A stretch of 64,000 nt of DNA, from the NCBI GenBank assembly GCA_030157785.1, contig JAOAUC010000055.1, positions 124,001 to 188,000 on the forward strand, in the 5' to 3' direction. Shown piece by piece: positions 40,391 to 47,971 of this stretch. The notes under the pieces were generated by a model. The model had not been told where the DNA came from. It did no database searches and was given only the letters and a program-made list of their open reading frames with translations. The translations under genes were made by a program, and so were the position numbers. The stretch comes from Zoogloea oleivorans. GTDB taxonomy: Bacteria > Pseudomonadota > Gammaproteobacteria > Burkholderiales > Rhodocyclaceae. Position 1 is the first letter of the stretch, and every line of letters begins with the position of its first letter.

Positions 40391-42120
40391 GCGTGCAGTT
40401 TTCCGTAAGCAGTGAGCAGGCGCTGGTGCATGTCGCAGCCTTCGAGGCTGAGGCCCGGCGAGGGTTGGCCGAAGAAGCGCAATTCGCCGTCCAGCAGGGC
40501 AATCGCGGTGGCTACGGTTTCGGCACCGTAGAGGCTGTTGAGGGCCGGCGCAAAGCCGATGTCACCATTGAGCCTGGTGAGGCATTCGATGCAGCTATAC
40601 ACCTTGCGGCGCTCGGGGTCGATCTGCTCGAAGTCGCGAATCCATTCGCAGCCTTCCACCACCGCGTCGTCGTCGCCGGCGGCCAGGGCCAGCAGGGTCT
40701 TCAGCTCGCCGACGCGCAGATCCTTCCAGAACGGGTCGTCGCCCGGGGCGAGACCGATCAGCGACGCAACCGGGCACTCATCGGCGAGGCCGCTTTCATT
40801 GAGGGTTTCGAGCAGGTCGGTACATTCCTCGTCGTCCAGGTCGGACAGAAACAGGATGGCTTCGCGGATGCCGTTGGCGACGCTGTTGTTCTCGAACTCC
40901 AGCTCGTCAAGCGGGTAGATCTCGGACATGCCGGGGACGATGATGCGGCAGGCGTAGACGCCCAGGTGGCTGAAGTCGGCCACGTAGATGTCGCGGTGCA
41001 TGGCGTGGATGGCATCCACCAGCCACGCATAGTCCTCGGCGGTGGTGGTGCTGAAGTTCCAGTCGCAGAAGGGAAAGTCGGGCTCGGAGTCGAGGAAGTT
41101 CCAGCTGACGATGCCGCTGGCGTCGACGAAGTGCATCTCGATGTTCGGCGCGCTGGCGATTTCTTCGAGGTCGAATCCGGCCTCGGGGAAGCCGGCAAGC
41201 GCGTCGAGGGCGCGACCCTGCAGGAGTTCGGTGAGGGCGCGCTCAAGGGCAATCTCGAAGCGCGGGTGGGCGCCGAAGCTGGAGAAGCAGCCCTGGTCTT
41301 GCGGATTCAGCAGGGTGACGTTCATCACCGGGTACGTGCCGCCGAGGGAGGCGTCCTTGACCAGGACGCCGAAACCCGCAGCGCGCAGGCCGGCAATGCC
41401 CGCGGCGATGCTCGGGTAACGGGCGATGACCTCTTCCGGCACATCGGGCAGGCACAGGCCTTCGCTGATGATGCGGAACTTGATGTAACGCTCGAAGATT
41501 TCCGACAGGGCCTGGGTACGCGCTTCGGCCTGCGTGTTGCCCGCCGACATGCCGTTGCTGACGTACAGGTTGGCGATGATGTTGACCGGAAATTGCACCA
41601 CGGCTTGGTCGCGCTGGCGCACGCAGGGAATCGTGCAGATGCCGCGCTCGAAGTTGCCGGAGTTGAAGTCCACCAGACTGTAGGCGGGAATCGTGCCGTT
41701 GGGGTTGTAGAACTGCTGCAGCTCGGCGGTCAGCAAGCCTTCCGGCCAGGCGCCGCTTTCGTCTTCCTCGTCGAGCTCGAACCACTGCTCCTGCGGGTAG
41801 TGCACGAAGCTGCGGCCGGCGGCGCCTTCGGCGTACTGCTGGCCGAGGTAGTAATGGTTCCAGAAGTCGTTGCACGCCAGGCGCTCGAAAAACTCACCCA
41901 GCGCACTGGCCCTGGCGGCCAGCTTGGTGGCACCCATGCCGTTGATAAACAACAGCGGACAGTCACTGTCACGCAGGTGCACCGACCAGACGCCATCGAC
42001 CGGGTTGAGCCAGGAGTGCTCCTCCACCTGGAAGCCGAGGGCTTCGAGCTTGCCCTGCATGGTGCTGATGGCGTGTTCGAGGGAGGCGTCCTTGCCGACG
42101 ATGAAGCTTTCTGTGTGCAT
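40387..42120 (-). CDS. ycaO: YcaO-domain protein
   Basis: 577 aa, near the length of E. coli YcaO (586 aa), which has been linked to beta-methylthiolation of ribosomal protein S12. The ATP/Mg-binding YcaO motifs are visible: ASALGEFFERLACNDF in the N-terminal half and ARTQALSEIFERYIKFR in the middle, with a later ALERALTELLQGRAL. A C-terminal tail of about 150 residues resembles that of E. coli YcaO. No RiPP precursor or dehydrogenase partner lies nearby, so a natural-product role is unlikely. It is followed by the coupled RIO kinase and preceded by arfB after 141 bases. Confidence 0.92.
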   Translation of the reverse strand: MHTESFIVGKDASLEHAISTMQGKLEALGFQVEEHSWLNPVDGVWSVHLRDSDCPLLFINGMGATKLAARASALGEFFERLACNDFWNHYYLGQQYAEGAAGRSFVHYPQEQWFELDEEDESGAWPEGLLTAELQQFYNPNGTIPAYSLVDFNSGNFERGICTIPCVRQRDQAVVQFPVNIIANLYVSNGMSAGNTQAEARTQALSEIFERYIKFRIISEGLCLPDVPEEVIARYPSIAAGIAGLRAAGFGVLVKDASLGGTYPVMNVTLLNPQDQGCFSSFGAHPRFEIALERALTELLQGRALDALAGFPEAGFDLEEIASAPNIEMHFVDASGIVSWNFLDSEPDFPFCDWNFSTTTAEDYAWLVDAIHAMHRDIYVADFSHLGVYACRIIVPGMSEIYPLDELEFENNSVANGIREAILFLSDLDDEECTDLLETLNESGLADECPVASLIGLAPGDDPFWKDLRVGELKTLLALAAGDDDAVVEGCEWIRDFEQIDPERRKVYSCIECLTRLNGDIGFAPALNSLYGAETVATAIALLDGELRFFGQPSPGLSLEGCDMHQRLLTAYGKLHA

Positions 42121-42261
42121 GTATTTCCTGCTGGGTACGGCGTAAATGGGGGCCCAACGTGGCCCGCGAGGGGCGACGGAAAAGTCGCGAGGGGAAGAAA
42201 AAAAGCGTGAGCGGGAACGCTCAGATGAAGCTTCAGGCTGCCATTATCCCGCATCGGCGGC

Positions 42262-42663
42262 CTATTCGACACGCCCCCGGCCGGCTTTAATCGCACTGCG
42301 CTGGGCCTTGCCTTCGAGGCGGCGGGTCACCGAGCCGCGGGTCGGTTTGGTCGGGCGGCGCGCCTTGGGCACATGGGCGACGCTGTCCACCAGTTCCTGC
42401 AGGCGCCGCAGGGCCTCGCCGCGGTTCTTGTCGAGGCTGCGGAATTCCTGGGCCTTGATGATGACCTCCCCGCCCTTGCTGATGCGCTGGTCGCCCAGCT
42501 TGAGCAGACGTTCCTTCAACGGCTCCGGCAGCGACGAGGCAGCAATGTCAAAGCGCAGGTGCACCGCCGACGACACCTTGTTCACGTTCTGCCCGCCGGT
42601 GCCCTGGGCGCGGATGGCGGTGAACACGATCTCGTCTTCGGAAACGGTGTGGGGGGAGCGCAT
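42262..42663 (-). CDS. arfB: Alternative ribosome-rescue factor ArfB
   Basis: 133-aa peptidyl-tRNA hydrolase that frees stalled ribosomes. The catalytic GGQ is at residues 23-25 (AQGTGGQNVNKVSSAVHLRF). The C-terminal basic tail that enters the empty mRNA channel is present (KARRPTKPTRGSVTRRLEGK). The length fits ArfB (about 140 aa) and excludes a full release factor. It sits 10 bases after the VOC gene on the same strand. Confidence 0.94.
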   Translation of the reverse strand: MRSPHTVSEDEIVFTAIRAQGTGGQNVNKVSSAVHLRFDIAASSLPEPLKERLLKLGDQRISKGGEVIIKAQEFRSLDKNRGEALRRLQELVDSVAHVPKARRPTKPTRGSVTRRLEGKAQRSAIKAGRGRVE

Positions 42664-42673
42664 GCGGCGGGCC

Positions 42674-43087
42674 TCAGTTGTCGGCGCTGATCATCCAGGT
42701 CACCCCGAACTTGTCGGCCACCATGCCGAAGCACGGTGACCAGAAAGTCTTGCCCAGCGGCATCTGGACCATGCCGCCCTCACTCAGCGCGGCATGGACG
42801 CGTTCGGCCTCGGCCGCGTCGGCCACGTTGAGGGCCAGCGAGAAGCCGAGGAAGGACAGCGGGTTGCGGCACAGCCCGTCGGAGGCCAGCACCAGCGTGT
42901 CACCGATACGGAAGCTGGCGTGCAGCACCTTGTCCTCGGTATCGGGCGGCAGCATGCCGCGGGGCGGCGGACGGGGGTTGTCGCGGTTGAGCAGGAGCTT
43001 TTCCAGGCGCGCCCCGAGGGCCTCCTTGTAGAAGAGCATGGCCTCGGCACAGCGCCCCTCGAAAAACAGGTAGGTATGGACGCGCAT
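42674..43087 (-). CDS. PhnB-like VOC-family protein
   Basis: 137 aa with the VOC (glyoxalase/bleomycin-resistance) fold of the PhnB group: HTYLFFEGRCAEAMLFYKEA at the start and SPCFGMVADKFGVTWMI at the end, the usual paired beta-alpha-beta-beta-beta units. Substrate unknown; members are often small-molecule-binding or isomerase-like. It lies between the SRPBCC gene (23 bases upstream) and arfB, all on one strand. Confidence 0.88.
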   Translation of the reverse strand: MRVHTYLFFEGRCAEAMLFYKEALGARLEKLLLNRDNPRPPPRGMLPPDTEDKVLHASFRIGDTLVLASDGLCRNPLSFLGFSLALNVADAAEAERVHAALSEGGMVQMPLGKTFWSPCFGMVADKFGVTWMISADN

Positions 43088-43110
43088 GGGTGGTCTCCGT
43101 GACTGGCCGC

Positions 43111-43617
43111 TTACGCTGCGGCGAGGGTGGCGGCGAGCTGGTCGAACATGCCGCCGAAGCCGGCGGTCAGCGCGTCGATGCCGGCGGCAAAGGCCAGCTG
43201 CTCTTCAGCCGTCGCATTGTGGGCCACCGAACGCTGGGTCAGGATGGTCTTGCCGCCCTCTTCCACCAGGGTCATGGTGTTGTGCAGTTCCAGCGGCCAG
43301 CTCTCGCTCATCGGGTTGCGGGTCACGTTGCCTTCCTCGTCGGAGAAGCTGTTGATGGAAACGATGCGCTCCGGCGCGGCAATTTCCAGGTAGCGGAACT
43401 TGCCCCACATGGCAAAGCCGCCGGGCAGTTCGATGGCGTAGTGAAAGCTGCCCTCGGGACGGAAATCCAGCCCGGCAACACGCACCGGGAAGCCGGCCGG
43501 GCCAAACCAGCGGCTCAGCAAAGCTGCGTCACTGAAGGCGGCCCAGACCTGCTCGCGGGGCGCATCAAAGCTGCGGGTGATGTGGAATTCGGCGGCTTGC
43601 TGGGGTGTCGTGCTCAT
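43111..43617 (-). CDS. SRPBCC/AHSA1-like protein
   Basis: 168 aa with the START-like fold. The N-terminal FHITRSFDAPREQVWAAFSD and LLSRWFGPAGFPV are typical of activator-of-Hsp90-type (AHSA1) bacterial proteins, which bind small hydrophobic ligands; the ligand is unknown. The frame extends to 43677, but the family start is the Met at 43617; no good ribosome site is visible. It is first of a likely SRPBCC-VOC-arfB transcript and divergent from the RlmN-like gene. Confidence 0.85.
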   Translation of the reverse strand: MSTTPQQAAEFHITRSFDAPREQVWAAFSDAALLSRWFGPAGFPVRVAGLDFRPEGSFHYAIELPGGFAMWGKFRYLEIAAPERIVSINSFSDEEGNVTRNPMSESWPLELHNTMTLVEEGGKTILTQRSVAHNATAEEQLAFAAGIDALTAGFGGMFDQLAATLAAA

Positions 43618-43751
43618 GGTGTTATCGCGTGTGTGCTTGAGTGGGAAGAAGTCGATATACGGGCTTCCGCCCGACAAGGGAATAGGGGCGACGCCAGAAT
43701 CAGGCCAAACCCCTGAAAAGCCTCAAGAAAAAGCCTATCATTCGCCCCCTC

Positions 43752-44795
43752 ATGCGAATCGAAGACATCCGCCAGCGCCTCGCCGAACTGGGCGCCAAGC
43801 CGGTCCACATCCAGCGCATGCTGCGCGCGTGGACCCATTCCCTGCCTCTCGACGCAGGCCCGACCCGGCGTGGACCGGCGCTGCCGCAGGCCGTGCTCGA
43901 AGCCCTGCCGGCCCTCACTGCCGAACTCGCCGGCCTCGCCCGGGTGCGCTCGGAACATCCGGGCGAAGACGGCTCGGCGCGCCTGCTCGTTGCGCTGGGC
44001 GACGGCCAGACCGTGGAAAGCGTACTGCTGCCCCGCGACGGGCTGTGCGTATCGAGCCAGGTGGGCTGCGCGGTGGGCTGCGTGTTCTGCATGACCGGCC
44101 GCGACGGCTTGCTGCGCCAGGTGGGCAGCGCCGAGATCGTCGCCCAGGTGGTGCTGGCGCGCGCCCGGCGGCATGTGAAGAAGGTGGTCTTCATGGGCAT
44201 GGGCGAGCCGGCCCACAACCTCGACAACGTGCTCGAAGCCATCCAGTTGCTCGGCACCGAGGGCGGCATCGGGCACAAGAACCTGGTGTTCTCGACGGTC
44301 GGCGACCGGCGGGTTTTCGAGCGCCTGCCCGAACTTGTCGTGAAGCCGGCGCTGGCCCTGTCGCTGCACACCAGCCGCGCCGAGCTGCGCGCCGAGCTGC
44401 TGCCCAAGGCACCGCGCATCGATCCGGACGAACTGGTGGAACTGGGCGAAACCTACGCCCGTGCCACCGGCTACCCGATCCAGTACCAATGGACGCTGAT
44501 CGAAGGCATCAACGACAGCGAGGAAGAACTGGACGGCATCGTGCGCCTGCTCAAGGGCAAGTACGCACTGATGAACATGATCCCCTACAACACCATTCCC
44601 GACCTGCCCTACCGCCGCCCGGCGTGGGAAAAGGCCGCCGCCATCGCCCGCAGCCTGCACCAGCGCGGCATCCTCACCAAGCTGCGCAACTCGGCCGGAC
44701 AGGATGTGGACGGCGGCTGCGGCCAGCTGCGGGCGCGGGCGATTGCCGGGGAAACGCCGGTGCGGGTGGTAAGGCGGCCAGCAGGCATGGCGTAG
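43752..44795 (+). CDS. RlmN-family radical SAM RNA methyltransferase paralogue
   Basis: 347 aa. The radical SAM 4Fe-4S motif CAVGCVFC (C-x3-C-x2-C) follows SSQVG, and VVFMGMGEPAHNLDNVL and MNMIPYNTI are RlmN/Cfr hallmarks. The second essential Cys, which forms the methyl adduct, is visible near the end in AGQDVDGGCGQL. RlmN methylates A2503 of 23S rRNA and A37 of some tRNAs; the sequence is divergent enough (CVFCMTG, not CSFCSTG) that this may be a second family member with a different target. It is divergent from the SRPBCC gene. Confidence 0.88.
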   Translation: MRIEDIRQRLAELGAKPVHIQRMLRAWTHSLPLDAGPTRRGPALPQAVLEALPALTAELAGLARVRSEHPGEDGSARLLVALGDGQTVESVLLPRDGLCVSSQVGCAVGCVFCMTGRDGLLRQVGSAEIVAQVVLARARRHVKKVVFMGMGEPAHNLDNVLEAIQLLGTEGGIGHKNLVFSTVGDRRVFERLPELVVKPALALSLHTSRAELRAELLPKAPRIDPDELVELGETYARATGYPIQYQWTLIEGINDSEEELDGIVRLLKGKYALMNMIPYNTIPDLPYRRPAWEKAAAIARSLHQRGILTKLRNSAGQDVDGGCGQLRARAIAGETPVRVVRRPAGMA

Positions 44796-44800
44796 GGGCT

Positions 44801-44869
44801 GTAGGGGCGACTTCAGTCGCCCATCCCGTGCTGATCAACGAAAAGGCGGGCGACTGAAGTCGCCCCTAC
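44801..44869. repeat. REP-like double palindrome
   Basis: A perfect 22-bp inverted repeat (44801-44822 and 44848-44869) with a 25-base spacer. Each arm is itself nearly palindromic around GCGACT-TCAGTCGC, so the unit resembles paired REP elements (a REPIN/BIME). Short GTAGGGGC/GCCCCTAC direct repeats extend on both sides to about 44892. It occupies the gap between two convergent genes (RlmN-like ending 44795, yejK ending 44908), a typical REP location. Confidence 0.88.
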
Positions 44870-44907
44870 AACGCCCCTACAACGCCCCTGCAGCTCCCTG
44901 CCGTCGG

Positions 44908-45915
44908 CTACTCCTCGAGCAGCAGCTTCTTCAGGCTTTCCGGGATGTTGGACAGCACCAGCGTATTGGCGTCCTTGTCGTAGTGGATCGACCCGGAGCG
45001 CAGGCCGCTGCGCTCGAACTCCAGCTTCCAGTCTTCGGCGTTGGCCTTGAAGCGGATCAGCGGGCGCAGGGCGCGCTTGTCGGGCACGAAACCGGTGGCC
45101 AGATCGAGCGCTTCATCCTGCAGGGTTTCGGTGAGCTTTTGCGGGGCATCCGGAAAAATCTGCGCGGCCATCGTGGCCATGTTCAGTGCCGAGCCGCTCT
45201 CGTTCATTTCTTCCAGCACCACGTGGGCACGCTCGAGCATCTCGTCGCGCTCGGCGCTTTCCATCTGCTGGGTGTCGGCAAAGTGGCTGAGGGTTTCCAC
45301 CAGTTTCTTGGTTTCCTTCAGCGCCATCACCACATCGGTGCAGCCGAGAAAGCGCTTGAACCAGTTGGCCACATCGCCACGCCCCTTGAGGAAGCTGATG
45401 TAGCGCTCGGCGCCGGCCTGCCAGGCGGTGATGTCGATGCGCCCGGCGATCTGCAGGCCGGCCATGTCGAGGTGCGGGCTGTCGTGGATCTCGAGCGCCG
45501 AATCGATGACGGTGCCGAGGGTTTCCTTGAGCACGGCCACCCACAGGCAGTCGGCGCCAAAGACGGTGGCACGGGCGATCAGCACGAAGCCGCCGTCCTC
45601 CACCTTGTCCTCGTCCACCCGCGCCTGCAGCAGGGTGGTCATCTCGCGCGACAGGGTGGCGAAATCCATGCTCTGCTCGATGGCGTGCTGACGCACCAGG
45701 CGCGGCATCGGAAAGTTGCGCTCGTCCTGCTCGAAGTGGCCGTAGCCCTTGCCCGGCCGCTCGGCAAAGTGGCGGCACAAGCGCTCCAGCAGGCTGGCGG
45801 TGGCCTCGGTGATGACGTTGGGCGTGTCGCGCAGCTCGACCCGGGACGGCCCTTCGGCCTCGCGGATCAGCCGGTGGATGACAAGGTCGGAAATCGTGTG
45901 CAGGGACTCGGTCAT
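44908..45915 (-). CDS. ndpA: Nucleoid-associated protein YejK/NdpA
   Basis: 335 aa, the usual length of E. coli YejK. The N-terminal ITEATASLLERLCRHFAERP and the middle FKRFLGCTDVVMALKETKKL, where the 37-kDa nucleoid-associated family is most conserved, are clearly present. It binds DNA in the nucleoid with an ill-defined role. It follows the small Cys-rich gene by 60 bases on the same strand and ends next to the REP-like element. Confidence 0.93.
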   Translation of the reverse strand: MTESLHTISDLVIHRLIREAEGPSRVELRDTPNVITEATASLLERLCRHFAERPGKGYGHFEQDERNFPMPRLVRQHAIEQSMDFATLSREMTTLLQARVDEDKVEDGGFVLIARATVFGADCLWVAVLKETLGTVIDSALEIHDSPHLDMAGLQIAGRIDITAWQAGAERYISFLKGRGDVANWFKRFLGCTDVVMALKETKKLVETLSHFADTQQMESAERDEMLERAHVVLEEMNESGSALNMATMAAQIFPDAPQKLTETLQDEALDLATGFVPDKRALRPLIRFKANAEDWKLEFERSGLRSGSIHYDKDANTLVLSNIPESLKKLLLEE

Positions 45916-45975
45916 GGGGGCATCCGGAAAACGAAGGGGCGCGATTCTCTCACGTCAGGGGCCGGCGGGTCGGGC

Positions 45976-46170
45976 TCAGAAACGCATCTTCTTGCGATTG
46001 CCGGGCAACTGGCGCAACTGCTCGCGGCGCAACTGGCTGGGCGAAACAGGCTTGGCCGGTGCTTGCGCCGCGGCCAGCTCGGGCGGAATGTTGGCACCCA
46101 CGCCCCGCGGGCAGAAGCCGGTGGTGGCGCAGGTGCAATTGACGCAGGGCTTCTTGCTCTTGGTGGTCAT
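45976..46170 (-). CDS. Small Cys-rich protein, 64 aa
   Basis: 64 aa starting MTTKSKKPCVNCTCATTGFC. Four Cys in twelve residues (C-x2-C-x-C-x5-C) look able to bind a metal. The rest is basic (SPSQLRREQLRQLPGNRKK) and could contact nucleic acid. I do not know the family. It begins 12 bases after dgkA and precedes yejK, all on one strand, which supports it being real despite a weak ribosome site. Confidence 0.65.
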   Translation of the reverse strand: MTTKSKKPCVNCTCATTGFCPRGVGANIPPELAAAQAPAKPVSPSQLRREQLRQLPGNRKKMRF

Positions 46171-46182
46171 GATCTTGATCTT

Positions 46183-46554
46183 TCAGGCAAACAGGACGAG
46201 CCCCCACACCGCCACCACATTCACCAGCGCGACGAACACCGCGGCGCTGCCGATGTCCTTGGCGCGCTTGGCCAGGTGGTGAAGTTCGAGGGAAATGCGG
46301 TCCACTGTAGCCTCAAGCGCCGAATTGATCAGTTCGACGATGACCACCAGCAGCACGCTGGCCACCATCAAAGCCTTGCCGATGGCGCTGACCGGCAAAA
46401 ACAGGGCCAGAGGAATCAGGATGACGGCCAGCCACACCTCCTGGCGGAAGGCGTCCTCGTTGCGGTAGGCCGCGGCGAGGCCGGCCATCGAATAGCGAAA
46501 GGCATTCAGGACGCGGGTCAGGCCGGTCTTGCCTTTGAAGGGGCTTTCTTCCAT
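46183..46554 (-). CDS. dgkA: Diacylglycerol kinase DgkA
   Basis: 123-aa inner-membrane kinase recycling diacylglycerol to phosphatidate. The signature IVELINSALEATVDRIS followed by AKRAKDIGSAAV is intact, and three membrane helices are visible. Length matches E. coli DgkA (122 aa). The frame is open further upstream, but the family start is the ATG at 46554. It starts 22 bases after the hydrolase gene. Confidence 0.95.
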   Translation of the reverse strand: MEESPFKGKTGLTRVLNAFRYSMAGLAAAYRNEDAFRQEVWLAVILIPLALFLPVSAIGKALMVASVLLVVIVELINSALEATVDRISLELHHLAKRAKDIGSAAVFVALVNVVAVWGLVLFA

Positions 46555-46576
46555 GGCGGGCGAAAAAGGGTTGAGG

Positions 46577-47374
46577 CTAGAGCAGGAAGGTGACAGGCGC
46601 GTTATCCAGCCCGGCGAGGAAGTCCCGTACCGCGGCGGCAAAGGCCTCGGGCTCCTCGAAGGGTGCCAGGTGCCCGGCGTCCAGCTCCAGATAGGTGGCT
46701 GCCGGCATGCGCTCGGCCATCCGGCGCACCACCAGCGGCGTGGATACCGTGTCGTCACGGCCGGCAATGACCAGCGCGGCCATGCTCAGGCCCGATAGCG
46801 CGGCGCGCTGGTCGAACTTCACCAGCGCGTGCATCGCGGCCCGGTAACTGTCCGGCGGAATGTCGGCCATCAGCCGCACCGCGTCGCCCACGACTTCCGG
46901 GTCACCGCCGGGGCCGACCATGGTCGGAATCACTTCGACGGCCAGCTCGCGCATGCTTGCCCCGTCGTCCAGCGGGCCAAGGCGACGATCCAGAAACGCC
47001 TGCTGCAGCGGGCCGGCCGACGCGCCGAAGGCCGGCGTGCAGCAAGCCAGCACCAGCCCGGCAATGCGATTGGGAAAAGTGGCTGCGGCCTGCAGGGCGA
47101 TCATGCCGCCCATGCTGTGGCCGACCAACACCACCCGTTCGAGCCCCGCCGCATCGAGCATCGCTTCCAGCGCCCGGGCGTAGCCGTCGAAATCGACCGG
47201 ATCGATGGGCGCGCTGGCGCCGTAACCCGGCATGTCCCAGGCCAGCCCGCGCCAGCCGGGCGGCGTGATGTGCGACAGGATGTCGAGGGCACCGCCGGCA
47301 CCGCCGCTGATCCCGTGCAGAAACACCAGCCCGTGGGGACCGCTGCCGGTTTCAACCCAGCGGGGGGCGGTCAT
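46577..47374 (-). CDS. Alpha/beta-fold hydrolase
   Basis: 265 aa. Nucleophile Ser in VGHSMGGMIAL, oxyanion HG in FLHGISGG, acidic residue in VIAGRDDTVS, and catalytic His in DAGHLAPFEEP. An esterase, lactonase or C-C hydrolase; substrate unknown. It starts only 3 bases after the flavin-reductase stop, so the two may act in one pathway. Confidence 0.9.
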   Translation of the reverse strand: MTAPRWVETGSGPHGLVFLHGISGGAGGALDILSHITPPGWRGLAWDMPGYGASAPIDPVDFDGYARALEAMLDAAGLERVVLVGHSMGGMIALQAAATFPNRIAGLVLACCTPAFGASAGPLQQAFLDRRLGPLDDGASMRELAVEVIPTMVGPGGDPEVVGDAVRLMADIPPDSYRAAMHALVKFDQRAALSGLSMAALVIAGRDDTVSTPLVVRRMAERMPAATYLELDAGHLAPFEEPEAFAAAVRDFLAGLDNAPVTFLL

Positions 47375-47377
47375 GGC

Positions 47378-47869
47378 TCAGGCCAGGCGCCGGTAGGCAC
47401 CGCCCTGGAAGACCAGCGGCTTCTTGTCGGCCTGACGGTCGAAGCGCTCCACCTCGCCGATGAAGATCACGTGATCGCCGCCCTCATGGCGGGCGAACTG
47501 GCGGCACTCGAACCACGCACAGCAGCCCGGCAGCAGCGGCACGCCGTCGAGGCCTTCCGTGAAAGCGAGGCCGGCGAACTTGTCTTCACCGCGGCTGGCA
47601 AAGCGCTGGGAAATGTCCTGCTGGTCTTCGGCAAGGATGTTGATCGCGTACACTGCGGCGTTTTCGAAGATCGGCACGCTCGGCAGGTGGCTGGACAGGC
47701 TCCACACCACGAGATGCGGCGTCAACGAAACCGAATTGAAGGAACTGACCGTCAGGCCGATCGGCTCGCCGCTCGGCGCGCGGGCGGTAATCACCGTCAC
47801 ACCGGTGGGAAACATGCCCAGCGTGTCGCGGAAGGCGCGTACCGCCGGGTCGTTCTTGGGAGCTGTCAT
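47378..47869 (-). CDS. Flavin reductase-like protein (HpaC/DIM6 type)
   Basis: 163 aa with the flavin-reductase domain: FPTGVTVITARAPSGEPIGL and TVSSFNSVSLTPHLVVWSL are the FMN/FAD-binding part, and FIGEVERFDRQADKKPLVF the C-terminal part. It supplies reduced flavin to a partner monooxygenase, or is a standalone FMN protein; no monooxygenase is nearby. It is the first gene of a minus-strand run (reductase, hydrolase, dgkA, Cys-rich protein, yejK) and divergent from mutY. Confidence 0.9.
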   Translation of the reverse strand: MTAPKNDPAVRAFRDTLGMFPTGVTVITARAPSGEPIGLTVSSFNSVSLTPHLVVWSLSSHLPSVPIFENAAVYAINILAEDQQDISQRFASRGEDKFAGLAFTEGLDGVPLLPGCCAWFECRQFARHEGGDHVIFIGEVERFDRQADKKPLVFQGGAYRRLA

Positions 47870-47971
47870 GATGGAATGGGTTTGGCCGTACACCGCGAGA
47901 GCGGGCCGGATGCCGGTTTGGGGGGCAGGAATTATCGCCTTGCCGGGGCGCAGCGTCGAGGGGTGCAGAAA

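Noticed and set aside
40387..42120. YcaO as part of a thiazole/oxazole-modified peptide cluster
   Set aside because: No precursor peptide, dehydrogenase, E1-like partner or exporter nearby; the length and tail fit the housekeeping E. coli-type YcaO.
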